Positions 31,266 through 39,661 of a stretch of DNA of 64,000 bases are shown one piece after another. The notes below the pieces were generated by a model. That model was given only the letters and a program-made list of their open reading frames with translations. It made no database searches and was not told where the DNA came from. Source of the DNA: Streptomyces tanashiensis (GTDB taxonomy: Bacteria; Actinomycetota; Actinomycetes; Streptomycetales; Streptomycetaceae); contig NZ_BMRZ01000006.1 in assembly GCF_014648895.1 (NCBI RefSeq), forward strand, positions 62,001 through 126,000, read 5' to 3'. A program made the position numbers and the translations under genes. Within the stretch, counting starts at the first letter, position 1, and the number at the start of each line of letters is the position of its first letter.

Positions 31266-33035
31266 ATGTCCGACTCGGACGCCCCGCCGGGCACCCGCCG
31301 CAGACCCGCCCTGCGAAGAACGCTCGGGACGGCCGCCGCCCTGGCCACCGCCCTGCTGCTGCCCGGCCTCGGCCTGTCCGCCCCGTCCCCCGCGCACGCC
31401 GACGGCGCGGTGGCACGGGACATCCGTACGGCTCCGCCGGGCACCGCCCTCACCTGGGGGAACAACGCGGGCGGTCAGCTCGGCGACGGCAGCACCGCCG
31501 GGTCGAGCAGCGTCCCCGGGCGGGCCTGCGGGAACGCGATCTGCACCACGCCGCTCGGCAAGGCCGTGCAGGTCGCGGGCGGTGACGACCACAGCATCGC
31601 CCTCCTCGAGGACGGTTCCGTCGTCGCCTGGGGCGCCAACCTCAGCGGCCAGCTCGGCGACGGCACGAACACCGCCCGCACCACGCCCGTCAAGGTGTGC
31701 GCCGTCGGCGAGACCGCGCCGTGCGCGTCCTTCCTGAAGGGCGTCGTCGCCGTCGCGGCCGGCGACGTCCACAGCCTCGCGCTGCTCACCGACGGGACCG
31801 TCGTGTCCTGGGGCAACAACGGCTTCGGCCAGCTCGGCGAGGGCAGCGCGGTCAACCACGAGACGACGCCGGTCCGGGTCTGCGCCGTGGGTGGGACCGC
31901 CCCGTGCACGTCGTACCTGAGCAATGTCACCAGCATCGCGGGCGGTTACCAGCACAGCCTCGCGCTGCTGTCGGACGGCCACGTCCGCTCCTGGGGCCTC
32001 AACGACACCGGCCAGCTCGGCGACGGCACCACCGACTTCCGCATCTCCCCCGTGGCGGTCGGGAGCCTGTCCGACGTGGTCTCCATCGCGGCCGGCACCA
32101 CCCACAGCGTCGCGTCGCGGAGCGACGGCTCCGCCTTCACCTGGGGCTCGGGAGAGGCTCTGGGCGACGGCAGCGGCGCGTTGGCCACGAACCCCGTACA
32201 GGTCTGCGCGATCGGGCAGGTCGCGCCCTGCGGTGCCTTCCTCTCGGGGGTGAGGTCCGTGGGGGCCGGTGCCTACCACAGCCTGGCGGCCCGCAGCGAC
32301 GGCACCGCCGTCGCCTGGGGGTACAACGCCGACGGCCAGCTCGGCGTCGGGGACACCTTCAACAGATCCGTCCCTGTCCAGGTGTGCGCCCCCGGCGGCT
32401 GCGCGGGCGTCCTGACGGGCGTCACCGCCGTCGCCGGAGGCCCGAACGGCCTGCACAGCCTCGCGCTGCGGTCCGACGGCTCCGTCCGGGCCTGGGGCGC
32501 CAACGACCAGGGGCAGCTCGGTGACGGGACCAGGACCGACCGCCACACGCCCATCCGGGTCTGCGCCCTCGGCCAGACCTCGCCCTGCCTCCAGTACCTC
32601 GAGGGCGTCACCTCGCTCTCGGCCGGCAACACGCACAGCATCGCCGTGACCCGGCCGCTCGCCGACCTGGCCGCCTCGATCGCGGCCAGCCCCGAGCCGG
32701 TGGCCAACGGGGGGACCCTCACCTACACCATCCGGGTGAGGAACCAGGGCCCGACGGCGGCGGAGGACGTGGTCCTCACCGACAACCTCCCGGCGAACGT
32801 CCGCTTCACCACGGCCACGCCGTCCACCGGCACGTGCGACACCCCGCCGGCGGGCAGTACGGACACCGTGACCTGCCACTTCGGCAGTCTGGCCAACGGC
32901 GGGACGGCCACCCTCACGCTCAAGGTGATGGTCCGCTCGACGGGGGCCGTCACGAACGGGGCCTCCGCGACCGGCTCGACCCCGGATCCCCGGTCCGGCA
33001 ACAACTCGGCGGCGATCACCACGCCGTTGAACTGA
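31266..33035 (+). CDS. secreted RCC1-repeat / DUF11 protein
   Basis: 589 residues. Signal peptide (ALATALLLPGLGLSAPSPAHA). Then seven RCC1-type beta-propeller blades with the recurring WGxNxxGQLGDG (for example WGNNAGGQLGDG, WGANLSGQLGDG). Most carry an added two-cysteine insert VCAvGxxAPC, likely disulfide-bonded. Residues about 460-575 form one DUF11 (conserved-repeat, surface-protein) domain ending NNSAAITTPLN. No sorting signal follows. ATG 31266 has GAGAGGAG upstream. Probably an extracellular adhesion or binding protein. Confidence 0.88.
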   Translation: MSDSDAPPGTRRRPALRRTLGTAAALATALLLPGLGLSAPSPAHADGAVARDIRTAPPGTALTWGNNAGGQLGDGSTAGSSSVPGRACGNAICTTPLGKAVQVAGGDDHSIALLEDGSVVAWGANLSGQLGDGTNTARTTPVKVCAVGETAPCASFLKGVVAVAAGDVHSLALLTDGTVVSWGNNGFGQLGEGSAVNHETTPVRVCAVGGTAPCTSYLSNVTSIAGGYQHSLALLSDGHVRSWGLNDTGQLGDGTTDFRISPVAVGSLSDVVSIAAGTTHSVASRSDGSAFTWGSGEALGDGSGALATNPVQVCAIGQVAPCGAFLSGVRSVGAGAYHSLAARSDGTAVAWGYNADGQLGVGDTFNRSVPVQVCAPGGCAGVLTGVTAVAGGPNGLHSLALRSDGSVRAWGANDQGQLGDGTRTDRHTPIRVCALGQTSPCLQYLEGVTSLSAGNTHSIAVTRPLADLAASIAASPEPVANGGTLTYTIRVRNQGPTAAEDVVLTDNLPANVRFTTATPSTGTCDTPPAGSTDTVTCHFGSLANGGTATLTLKVMVRSTGAVTNGASATGSTPDPRSGNNSAAITTPLN

Positions 33036-33918
33036 CTCCGTCGCGTGCCCTGACCGCCGGTTCCGCGTCGGAGCCGGCGGTCGCGAACGCCACCGCCTCG
33101 GCCACGACGTCCGGATCCGTGAGGATGCGGCGGTGGCCGAGGCCCCGGGTGACGACGAGCCGGGCCCTGTCTCCGTGGGCCCGGGCGAGGAACCGCGCCT
33201 GGGCCAGGGGCACCATGTCGTCGCCCTCGTCGTGGAACAGCAGGACGGGCGCACCGAGTTCGTCCGGCGCGTGGTCGGCGCCGAAGCGGTCCCAGACGCC
33301 CGGCTCGCCCGGGACGAGGCGCCGCTCGACGTACCCGCGCATGGCCCGCACCACCCGCTCGTCCAGACGGAGTCCGGCCCGGAAGCCCTCCAGGAGCATG
33401 GTGAAGGAGCCGACGCCGCCGAGGCCCACGAAGCGGGCCGTGCGGACGCCGTCGCGGAGGGCGAAGAGGGAGGCGAGGACGCCGAAGGAGTGGGCGACGA
33501 CGGCCTCGAAGTCGCCGTGCCGGGCGTGCAACTCCCGGATGATCTCCCGGTATTCGGCGATGTTGCTCGCCTTGCCCGAGGAATCGCCGTGGCCGGGTGC
33601 GTCGAAGGCGACCGGACTGTACCCGCGCGCGAGGAGCTCCTCGGCGAAGGCGCCGAGCCGTGAGGCGCGGGAGGACCAGCCGTGGACGAGCAGGACGGGC
33701 CGCCGGCCGTCGCCCCAGGCGTACGTGACGACCTCCTGGCCCCGGACGTGGAGGGTGCCGGTACGGGCGGCGGCGAGGAGCGTCCGTTCTCCGGGTTTCA
33801 CCTTCGCTCTGCCGAGCGGGCGGACGAAGAGCCGGAAGGCCCACCGGCCGGCCGGGCCCGGGGCGACGCGCGCGGCGGTGTTCAGGGCGGTGCGGATGAG
33901 CGGAGCCATCGGGTACAT
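33016..33918 (-). CDS. alpha/beta hydrolase
   Basis: 300 residues. LLVHGWSSRASRLGAFAEELLARGYSPVAFDAPGHGDSSG covers the oxyanion strand and the loop before the nucleophile. The nucleophile is Ser in VAHSFGVLAS. The acid and base are in LLFHDEGDDMVP and RGLGHRRIL. The first ~45 residues are basic and amphipathic and might contact the membrane. Its 3' end overlaps the RCC1 gene by 20 bp. Upstream (33960-33973) is a site matching the TetR operator. Confidence 0.88.
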   Translation of the reverse strand: MYPMAPLIRTALNTAARVAPGPAGRWAFRLFVRPLGRAKVKPGERTLLAAARTGTLHVRGQEVVTYAWGDGRRPVLLVHGWSSRASRLGAFAEELLARGYSPVAFDAPGHGDSSGKASNIAEYREIIRELHARHGDFEAVVAHSFGVLASLFALRDGVRTARFVGLGGVGSFTMLLEGFRAGLRLDERVVRAMRGYVERRLVPGEPGVWDRFGADHAPDELGAPVLLFHDEGDDMVPLAQARFLARAHGDRARLVVTRGLGHRRILTDPDVVAEAVAFATAGSDAEPAVRARDGVSSTAW

Positions 33919-33959
33919 GCCGGATCTCCTCGGTCGTCCTGGGTACGGAAAAATGCTAG

Positions 33960-33973
33960 CACGACCGTTCGTG
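33960..33973. promoter_or_regulatory. TetR-type operator before the hydrolase gene
   Basis: CACGA-CCGT-TCGTG, a perfect dyad 42 bp upstream of the hydrolase start, adjacent to a TAGCAT -10 box on the minus strand (33953-33958). Shares GCACGACCGT with the site at 30358-30371. Confidence 0.6.
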
Positions 33974-33991
33974 TTGTTTTAGGGTGACGAT

Positions 33992-34032
33992 CGAGGGCCG
34001 GTGACGCCCACCCGGAGGCGCCCCGGCCCTCG
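33992..34032 (-). terminator. hairpin after the LigD-type polymerase gene
   Basis: CGAGGGCCGG (33992-34001) pairs with CCGGCCCTCG (34023-34032), 5 bp past the polymerase stop codon. Loop of 21 nt. Confidence 0.6.
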
Positions 34033-34036
34033 GCCC

Positions 34037-35065
34037 CTACCCCTCTTCGGGCTCCTTCTTCGCCCGGCTCGGCTGCACCCTCTTCGGCTCGCCCGGCATC
34101 TTGGGGTACTCCGGCGGATACGGAAGGTCACCGAGGCCGTGCTCCGCCTCGTCGCGCCGGGCCAGTTCGAGCAGCGACTCCAGGCTGAACCGCTCGTCGT
34201 CCATGTCCGCGTGGACGTCGCCGGCCTGCGCGTACCGGGCGGGCATCGTCCTGATGTCGAAATCCCGCGGCACGGCGTCGTCGATCTCCTCCCAGCGCAG
34301 CGGCGCCGAGACGGGGGCGTGCGGGCGGGGGCGTACGGAGTAGGCGGAGGCGATGGTGCGGTCCCGGGCCGTCTGGTTGTAGTCGACGAAGATCCGCTCG
34401 CCGCGCTCCTCCTTCCACCACTTGATGGTGACCCGGTCCGGCATCCGCCGCTCCAGCTCCCGGCCACAGGCGATCGCCGCCCGTCTGACCTGCGTGAACG
34501 TCCACTCGGGGACGATCGGCACGAAGACATGGAGGCCTCGGCCGCCCGAGGTCTTCGGCCAGCCGCGCAGCCCGTGCTCGTCGAGGACCGCGCGCAGCTC
34601 GTGGGCGGCGCGGACGGCGTCGGCGTAGTCCGTGCCGGGCTGCGGGTCGAGGTCGATGCGCAGTTCGTCGGGATGATCGGTGTCGTCCCGGCGTACCGGC
34701 CAGGGGTGGAAGGTGACCGCGCCGAGGTTGGCCGCCCAGAGCACGGCCGCCGGCTCGGTGGGACACATCTCGTCGGCCGACCGGCCGCTGGGGAAGGTGA
34801 TGTGGGCCGTGGGGATCCAGTCGGGCAGGTACTTCGGGGCGCGCTTCTGGAAGAAGGACTCGCCGGTCACCCCGTCGGGGTAGCGCTCCAGGGTGGTGGG
34901 CCGGTTCCGCAGGGCGCGCGTGACGCCGTCGCCCACGGCCAGGTAGTACTGGACCATGTCCATCTTGGTGTAGCCGGGTTCGGGGAAGTAGACCTTGTCG
35001 GGGTTGGAGACCCGTACGGTCCGGTCGCCGACTTCCAGTTCCACCGCTGCCGCCTTGCCTGCCAT
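34037..35065 (-). CDS. LigD-type DNA repair polymerase/primase
   Basis: 342 residues forming a stand-alone archaeo-eukaryotic-primase-like polymerase domain of bacterial NHEJ LigD: VSNPDKVYFPEPGYTKMDMVQYYLAV, RPTTLERYPDGVTGESFFQKRAP, the catalytic acidic pair in DELRIDLDPQPG, and SGGRGLHVFVPI with the active-site His. It fills gaps at broken DNA ends. ATG 35065 is supported by CCTAGGCT ending 7 nt upstream (35073-35080, minus strand), implying a leaderless mRNA. Divergent from a matching DNA ligase. No Ku gene is in the window. Confidence 0.93.
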   Translation of the reverse strand: MAGKAAAVELEVGDRTVRVSNPDKVYFPEPGYTKMDMVQYYLAVGDGVTRALRNRPTTLERYPDGVTGESFFQKRAPKYLPDWIPTAHITFPSGRSADEMCPTEPAAVLWAANLGAVTFHPWPVRRDDTDHPDELRIDLDPQPGTDYADAVRAAHELRAVLDEHGLRGWPKTSGGRGLHVFVPIVPEWTFTQVRRAAIACGRELERRMPDRVTIKWWKEERGERIFVDYNQTARDRTIASAYSVRPRPHAPVSAPLRWEEIDDAVPRDFDIRTMPARYAQAGDVHADMDDERFSLESLLELARRDEAEHGLGDLPYPPEYPKMPGEPKRVQPSRAKKEPEEG

Positions 35066-35072
35066 GCCGGTC

Positions 35073-35080
35073 AGCCTAGG
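35073..35080 (-). promoter_or_regulatory. CCTAGGCT -10 box of the LigD-polymerase gene
   Basis: TAGGCT followed by 7 nt and the ATG at 35065, no ribosome site between. Same 8-mer and spacing as before the genes at 16649, 41079 and 46314. Confidence 0.65.
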
Positions 35081-35117
35081 GCTCGCCGACACCTCGCGCA
35101 TACCGGACAATCACCCC

Positions 35118-36176
35118 ATGGATCTTCCGGTGATGCCGCCCGTGAAACCGATGCTCGCCAAGGCCGTGAAGCGGATCCCGCCCGGCATGCAGTACGAGGC
35201 GAAGTGGGACGGCTTCCGCGCGATCGTGCACCGGGACGGGCCGGAGCTCGTCATCGGCAGCCGTACGGGCAAGCCGCTCACCCGCTACTTCCCCGAGCTG
35301 GTCGAGGCGCTCGCGGCCCGGCTGCCGGAGCGCTGCGTCGTCGACGGGGAGATCGTGATCGAGCACGCCGGGCGGCTCGACTTCGACCGGCTCTCCGAGC
35401 GGATCCATCCGGCCGACTCCCGGGTCCGGATGCTGGCCGGGACCACCCCGGCCCGGTTCATCGCCTTCGACGTGCTCGCCCTCGGGGACGACTCGCTGCT
35501 CGACACCCCGCTGAGCGAGCGCCGGGCGGCCCTGGAGCGGATCCTCGACGGGGTCGACGCGCCGGTCCACCTCGCGCCCGCGACCCGGGACCCCGAGCTC
35601 GCCGCCCGCTGGTTCGAGCAGTACGAGGGCGCCGGCCTCGACGGGGTGATCGCCAAGCCGCTCGACCTGCCGTACCGGCCGGACGCCCGCCTCATGTACA
35701 AGATCAAGCACGAGCGGACGGCCGACGTCGTCGTGGCCGGATACCGCTTCCACAAGAGCGGGCCGGTGGTCGGCTCGCTGCTGCTCGGCCTGTACGACGA
35801 CGGGGGCGTCCTCCAGCACGTCGGGGTGTGCGCGGCCTTCACCGCCGTCCGCCGCGCGGAGCTCGTCGAGGAGCTGGAGCCGCTCCGGATGGATCCCCCG
35901 GACGGTCACCCGTGGGCGGCGTGGACGGACGAGGCGGCGCACGAGGGCGCCAGGCTGCCGGGTGCCCCGAGCCGCTGGTCGGGCAAGAAGGACCTGTCGT
36001 GGGTGGCGCTGCGGCCGGAGCGCGTGTGCGAGGTCGGATACGACCACATGGAGGGCGACCGCTTCCGCCACACCGCCCAGTTCAAGCGGTGGCGCCCGGA
36101 CCGGACGCCGGAGTCCTGCGGCTACGGACAGCTGGACGAGCCCGTCTCGTACGACCTGGCCGAGATCCTCACCTAG
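35118..36176 (+). CDS. ATP-dependent DNA ligase (LigC/LigD ligase type)
   Basis: 352 residues. The adenylation domain has the nucleotidyl-transferase motif AKWDGFR with catalytic Lys29, then VVDGEIV (motif III), FDVLAL (IIIa), LDGVIAK (IV) and MYKIKHERTADVVVAG (V). The C-terminal OB-fold spans about residues 210-345. With the divergent polymerase it supplies end-joining or repair ligation. ATG 35118 lies 7 nt after GACAAT, a likely -10 box, so it too may be leaderless. Confidence 0.93.
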   Translation: MDLPVMPPVKPMLAKAVKRIPPGMQYEAKWDGFRAIVHRDGPELVIGSRTGKPLTRYFPELVEALAARLPERCVVDGEIVIEHAGRLDFDRLSERIHPADSRVRMLAGTTPARFIAFDVLALGDDSLLDTPLSERRAALERILDGVDAPVHLAPATRDPELAARWFEQYEGAGLDGVIAKPLDLPYRPDARLMYKIKHERTADVVVAGYRFHKSGPVVGSLLLGLYDDGGVLQHVGVCAAFTAVRRAELVEELEPLRMDPPDGHPWAAWTDEAAHEGARLPGAPSRWSGKKDLSWVALRPERVCEVGYDHMEGDRFRHTAQFKRWRPDRTPESCGYGQLDEPVSYDLAEILT

Positions 36177-36531
36177 CCGCGGGAGACGGCCCGGGAGCCG
36201 CCCGACCGCAACGTGAGATGCCACACATTCCGCGAACGGAAGACCCGCCCCTGGCACCCCGCTCCGACAGCACGTTCGACGAACTCCCGAGCGAAACGCA
36301 AGGACGGTGCGCAATGCGGCGCCGGCCACCCGCCCCCGTACCTGCGGGAACGCGTCCGGCCGCGGCCGGCGCCCGCGCACGGTCCGCGCCCCGGGGGCCC
36401 GCGCACGCCTTCGAGGGCGCGCTCCGTCGTTGCCCGCCCGGGACATCGCCGTACCGGAACCCGCACGGCGATCCGGTACGTATGGAGAGGAGACCCTTCC
36501 GTACCCTCCCCGGACCGACTAGGACTGACCC
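36177..36531. other. 355-bp region without a convincing gene; one long inverted repeat
   Basis: Reading frames here are short and lack codon-position bias or ribosome sites. The only clear structure is CGTACCGGA (36450-36458) with its complement TCCGGTACG (36472-36480), loop 13 nt, some 50 bp before the small hypothetical gene. Confidence 0.6.
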
Positions 36532-36783
36532 GTGATCACCTCGCCCTCGCGCCTCGTTCCCGTCCCGATCCCCGACAGCGTGGCCGCGATGATCGGCGCC
36601 TGCCTGCCGCTGCACGTCCTCCAGGCCGAGGTCGACGCGGACTGCGCGGCACGCGAGGTGTACCGCTTCCGGGGGCCGCTCTGCGCGGAGGACCGGGCGG
36701 ACCGCGAGCACTCGCTCGCCGCCCTCGCGCGGGCCAACAAGATCCTCGCCAAGCACCACCCCCGACTGCCCGTCACCCCCTGA
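36532..36783 (+). CDS. small hypothetical protein (83 aa)
   Basis: 83 residues, GTG start. Two predicted helices with LHVLQAEVDADCAAREVYRF and REHSLAALARANKILAKHH. No recognised family and no membrane segment. It lies between the ligase and the MFS exporter genes, 64 bp before the latter. Third-codon-position GC looks coding. No strong ribosome site; start uncertain. Confidence 0.5.
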   Translation: MITSPSRLVPVPIPDSVAAMIGACLPLHVLQAEVDADCAAREVYRFRGPLCAEDRADREHSLAALARANKILAKHHPRLPVTP

Positions 36784-36847
36784 CGGGGTACACCGGTTCG
36801 GCCGTCCCCCGCATGCGTGAGGGCGGTGGCGATGTGACGCTGCGAGA

Positions 36848-38941
36848 GTGACCACGACCAGCGACGCAGCGCCCGCGCCCTCGGCCGCCACCGAGCCACC
36901 CGTGCTCGACAGCCGCCGCCGCAACATCGTCTTCGGCACGATCATGCTGGGCGTCCTCCTCGCCGCCCTCGACCAGACGATCGTCGGCACCGCGCTGCCC
37001 ACGATCGTCTCGGACCTCGGCGGCGCCGCCCACATGTCGTGGGTGGTCACCTCGTACCTGCTCGCGGAGACCGTCGCGACCGTCCTCGTCGGCAAGTTCG
37101 GCGACCTGTTCGGCCGCAAGGTGATCTTCCAGATCTCCGCGATCGTCTTCATCACCGGCTCGTTCCTCTGCGGACTCGCCACCAACATGACGCTGCTGAT
37201 CGTCTGGCGTGGTCTCCAGGGCATCGGCGCCGGCGGTCTGATGGTCACCTCGATGGCGCTCATCGCCGATGTGATCCCGCTGCGCGAACGCGGTAAGTAC
37301 CAGGGCGCGATCGGAGCCGTGTTCGGTGTCTCGACCGTCATCGGCCCGCTCCTCGGCGGTCTCTTCACCGACCACCTCAGCTGGCGCTGGGCCTTCTACG
37401 TCAACGTCCCCATCGCGATCCTGGTCGTCATCGCCGCCGCCCGCACGATCCCCTCCGTACGCTCCGCGAGCCGGCCGGTCATCGACTACGCGGGCATCGC
37501 GCTCGTCGCCGTCGGATCCAGCGCCCTGATCCTGGCGACCAGTTGGGGCGGCAACGAGTACGCCTGGGGATCCGGCGTCATCATCGGGCTCTTCGTCGGC
37601 GGTATCGTCGCCCTGGCCCTGTTCTGCTGGGTGGAGACCCGGGCGCCCGAACCCATGCTGCCCATGCGGCTGTTCGGGAACCCCGTCTTCACGGTCTGCT
37701 CCGTGCTCAGCTTCGTCGTCGGCTTCGCCATGCTCGGCGCGATGACCTTCCTGCCGACCTATCTGCAGTACGTCGACGGGGAGTCGGCGACCATGTCCGG
37801 CATCCGCACCCTGCCCATGGTCGTCGGCCTGCTCATCGCCTCCATCTTCAGCGGCAACGTCGTCAGCAAGACCGGCCACTACCGGATCTTCCCGATCGTC
37901 GGCAGTCTCGTGATGGGCGTCGGCCTCTTCCTGCTCTCCCTCATGGGGCCGGAGACCAGCACCTGGCTGGAGTCGCTGTACATGTTCGTCCTCGGCACCG
38001 GCATCGGCCTGTGCATGCAGGTCCTCACCATCGCCGTGCAGAACACCGTCGACTACGCCGACCTCGGCACCGCCACCTCCGGCGTCACCTTCTTCCGCAC
38101 CCTCGGCAGCTCCTTCGGCACCGCCGTCTTCGGCACGATCTACGCCAACTCCCTCAAGCCCAACCTCGCGGCCGGCGTCGGAGAGGCCGCCGCCGTCGCC
38201 GGGAGTCTCGGCATCGACCCGGCCGGCCTGGCGCAGGCCGCGCAGAGCCCGGCCGGGCTGCACGCACTGCCCGACCGGGTGGCGGAGCCGATCGTCCAGG
38301 CCTACGCCGACACCCTCCACACCGTCTTCCTCTGGACCGTGCCCGTCGCCGCCGTCGGCTTCGTGGTGGCCCTCTTCTTGAAGCAGGTGACGCTCCGCGA
38401 CTCGGCCCGCGCGGCAGCCCCCGACATGGGCGAGGGCTTCGGCTCCCCCACCACGTCCGGCGACTCCGAGAAGCTCCTCGAACTGTCCGTCGGCCGCATC
38501 CTGCGCCGCACCGACTACGAGACCGCGCGGACGATCGTCGCCGCGTCCGACACCCGGCTCGACACGGCCGGCGCCTGGGCCGTGATGCAGGTCGAACTCT
38601 TCACGCGGACCGTCGGGCACGCGAGCCTCGGCCTGATCTCGGCCGGCCGGCGGGTGCCGCCCGAGGTGCTGCTTCCGGTCTTCGACCGGATGGTCGACGA
38701 GGGCTTCCTCACCCGCGACGGCAACCTGCTGTCCCACACGACGGCCGGCAAGCGCGAGGCCGACGTCATCACGCACGCCTGGGGCGACTGGCTCTCCGAC
38801 GTCGTCGCACAGGAACGCGGCCGGCCCAGCGGCCCCGAGCTGCGCGTGGCGACGGACGCCATCGCCAAGAAGATCGTCGCCGAGGACCTCGCGAGCGGCC
38901 TCCCGAGGGGACGGGTCACCGCGGGCACGAGCGTGCGCTGA
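36848..38941 (+). CDS. MFS drug exporter (DHA2/EmrB-QacA type) with C-terminal regulatory-like domain
   Basis: 697 residues. Residues about 25-525 give the 14-helix DHA2 transporter: LAALDQTIVGTALPTI (motif D1), GKFGDLFGRKVIF (motif A), IGPLLGGLFTDHLSWRWAFYVNVP (motif C). The last ~150 residues are soluble: SVGRILRRTDYETARTIVAASDTRLDTAGAWAVMQV and VFDRMVDEGFLTRDGNLLSHTTAGKREADVI. They look like a MarR-type winged helix fused to the exporter. It probably exports a toxic compound by proton antiport. Start GTG 36848. Confidence 0.9.
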   Translation: MTTTSDAAPAPSAATEPPVLDSRRRNIVFGTIMLGVLLAALDQTIVGTALPTIVSDLGGAAHMSWVVTSYLLAETVATVLVGKFGDLFGRKVIFQISAIVFITGSFLCGLATNMTLLIVWRGLQGIGAGGLMVTSMALIADVIPLRERGKYQGAIGAVFGVSTVIGPLLGGLFTDHLSWRWAFYVNVPIAILVVIAAARTIPSVRSASRPVIDYAGIALVAVGSSALILATSWGGNEYAWGSGVIIGLFVGGIVALALFCWVETRAPEPMLPMRLFGNPVFTVCSVLSFVVGFAMLGAMTFLPTYLQYVDGESATMSGIRTLPMVVGLLIASIFSGNVVSKTGHYRIFPIVGSLVMGVGLFLLSLMGPETSTWLESLYMFVLGTGIGLCMQVLTIAVQNTVDYADLGTATSGVTFFRTLGSSFGTAVFGTIYANSLKPNLAAGVGEAAAVAGSLGIDPAGLAQAAQSPAGLHALPDRVAEPIVQAYADTLHTVFLWTVPVAAVGFVVALFLKQVTLRDSARAAAPDMGEGFGSPTTSGDSEKLLELSVGRILRRTDYETARTIVAASDTRLDTAGAWAVMQVELFTRTVGHASLGLISAGRRVPPEVLLPVFDRMVDEGFLTRDGNLLSHTTAGKREADVITHAWGDWLSDVVAQERGRPSGPELRVATDAIAKKIVAEDLASGLPRGRVTAGTSVR

Positions 38942-38944
38942 GGT

Positions 38945-39099
38945 GCGCCCTGCCCGATGAAGGCGTGCACCGTGTCCGATGCAGGCGTGCGGCCCTGTCG
39001 GATGAAGGCGTGCACCCTGTCGGATGAAGGCGTGCGCCCTGTCCATTGAAGGCGTGCGCCCCGACGCTGAAAGCCGGGCGCCCTACTCGATGAAGTCGC
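38945..39099. repeat. seven-unit 22-bp tandem array spanning the SEC-C gene stop codon
   Basis: Units start at 38945, 38967, 38989, 39012, 39034, 39056 and 39078 (22 bp, one of 23). Consensus GCrCCCTGTCsGATGAAGGCGT. The last unit is the 3' end of the SEC-C gene with its stop (39083-39085). The array fills the whole gap between the convergent MFS and SEC-C genes. Confidence 0.9.
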
Positions 39100-39547
39100 C
39101 GTCCACGTACACCCACGCGCCCTCTTGGCGGGCGAAGCGGCTCCGCTCGTGCAGGGCGCCGGGTTCGCCGCCGTGGACGTACCGGGCCGTGAAGGTGACG
39201 GTGCCGTGTCGGTGGAAGGCGGTGCCCTCGCCGGTCTCCTCGATCTCCAGGCCGGCCCAGCGCATCCCCGGGTCGAATTCGACCTCGCCCGGCCGGGTCT
39301 CCGGAGCCCAGGTGCGCAGCAGATACGCCTCGTCGCGGACGACGAAGGCGCTGTAGCGGGAGCGCATCAGGAGCTCGGCGGTGGGCGCCGTGCCGCCGCC
39401 CGAGTGGAACCGGCCGCAGCACGCGCCGTACTCGGCGTCGAGACCGCAGGGGCAGGGCGAGGCCCCGGTCACGGCCGGTGCGGCGGCGGCACGCGGAGAC
39501 GTACGGGAGGCCGGGGACGTACGGGGGCGGGTCTTGCGTCGGGACAT
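39083..39547 (-). CDS. YchJ/UPF0225 family SEC-C zinc-binding protein
   Basis: 154 residues. A basic low-complexity N-terminus (RKTRPRTSPASRTSPR), then the SEC-C-like zinc motif PCPCGLDAEYGACCGRFH and the NTF2-like YchJ domain (ELLMRSRYSAFVVRDEAYLLRTWAPETRP to WVYVDGDFIE). Function unknown in all species. ATG 39547 starts the family protein. An in-frame ATG at 39592 is less likely. The 3' end is part of a tandem array. Confidence 0.87.
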   Translation of the reverse strand: MSRRKTRPRTSPASRTSPRAAAAPAVTGASPCPCGLDAEYGACCGRFHSGGGTAPTAELLMRSRYSAFVVRDEAYLLRTWAPETRPGEVEFDPGMRWAGLEIEETGEGTAFHRHGTVTFTARYVHGGEPGALHERSRFARQEGAWVYVDGDFIE

Positions 39548-39661
39548 GACGCCATTCTCCCCCACCCCGCGCGAGGGGCGGACGCCCGGCATGTGGACGC
39601 CCGCGTGGACGGAGCGCCGGAATCCCGCTGCTCAGAGGGCCCGTCCGAGTAGCGTACGCAC

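Noticed and set aside
36773..39046. 757-residue open frame antisense to the MFS exporter
   Set aside because: Low-complexity Asp/Gly/His composition. The opposite strand encodes a clear 14-helix transporter.
38945..39099. Possible CRISPR array
   Set aside because: Repeats are directly contiguous with no unique spacers, and no cas genes are present.
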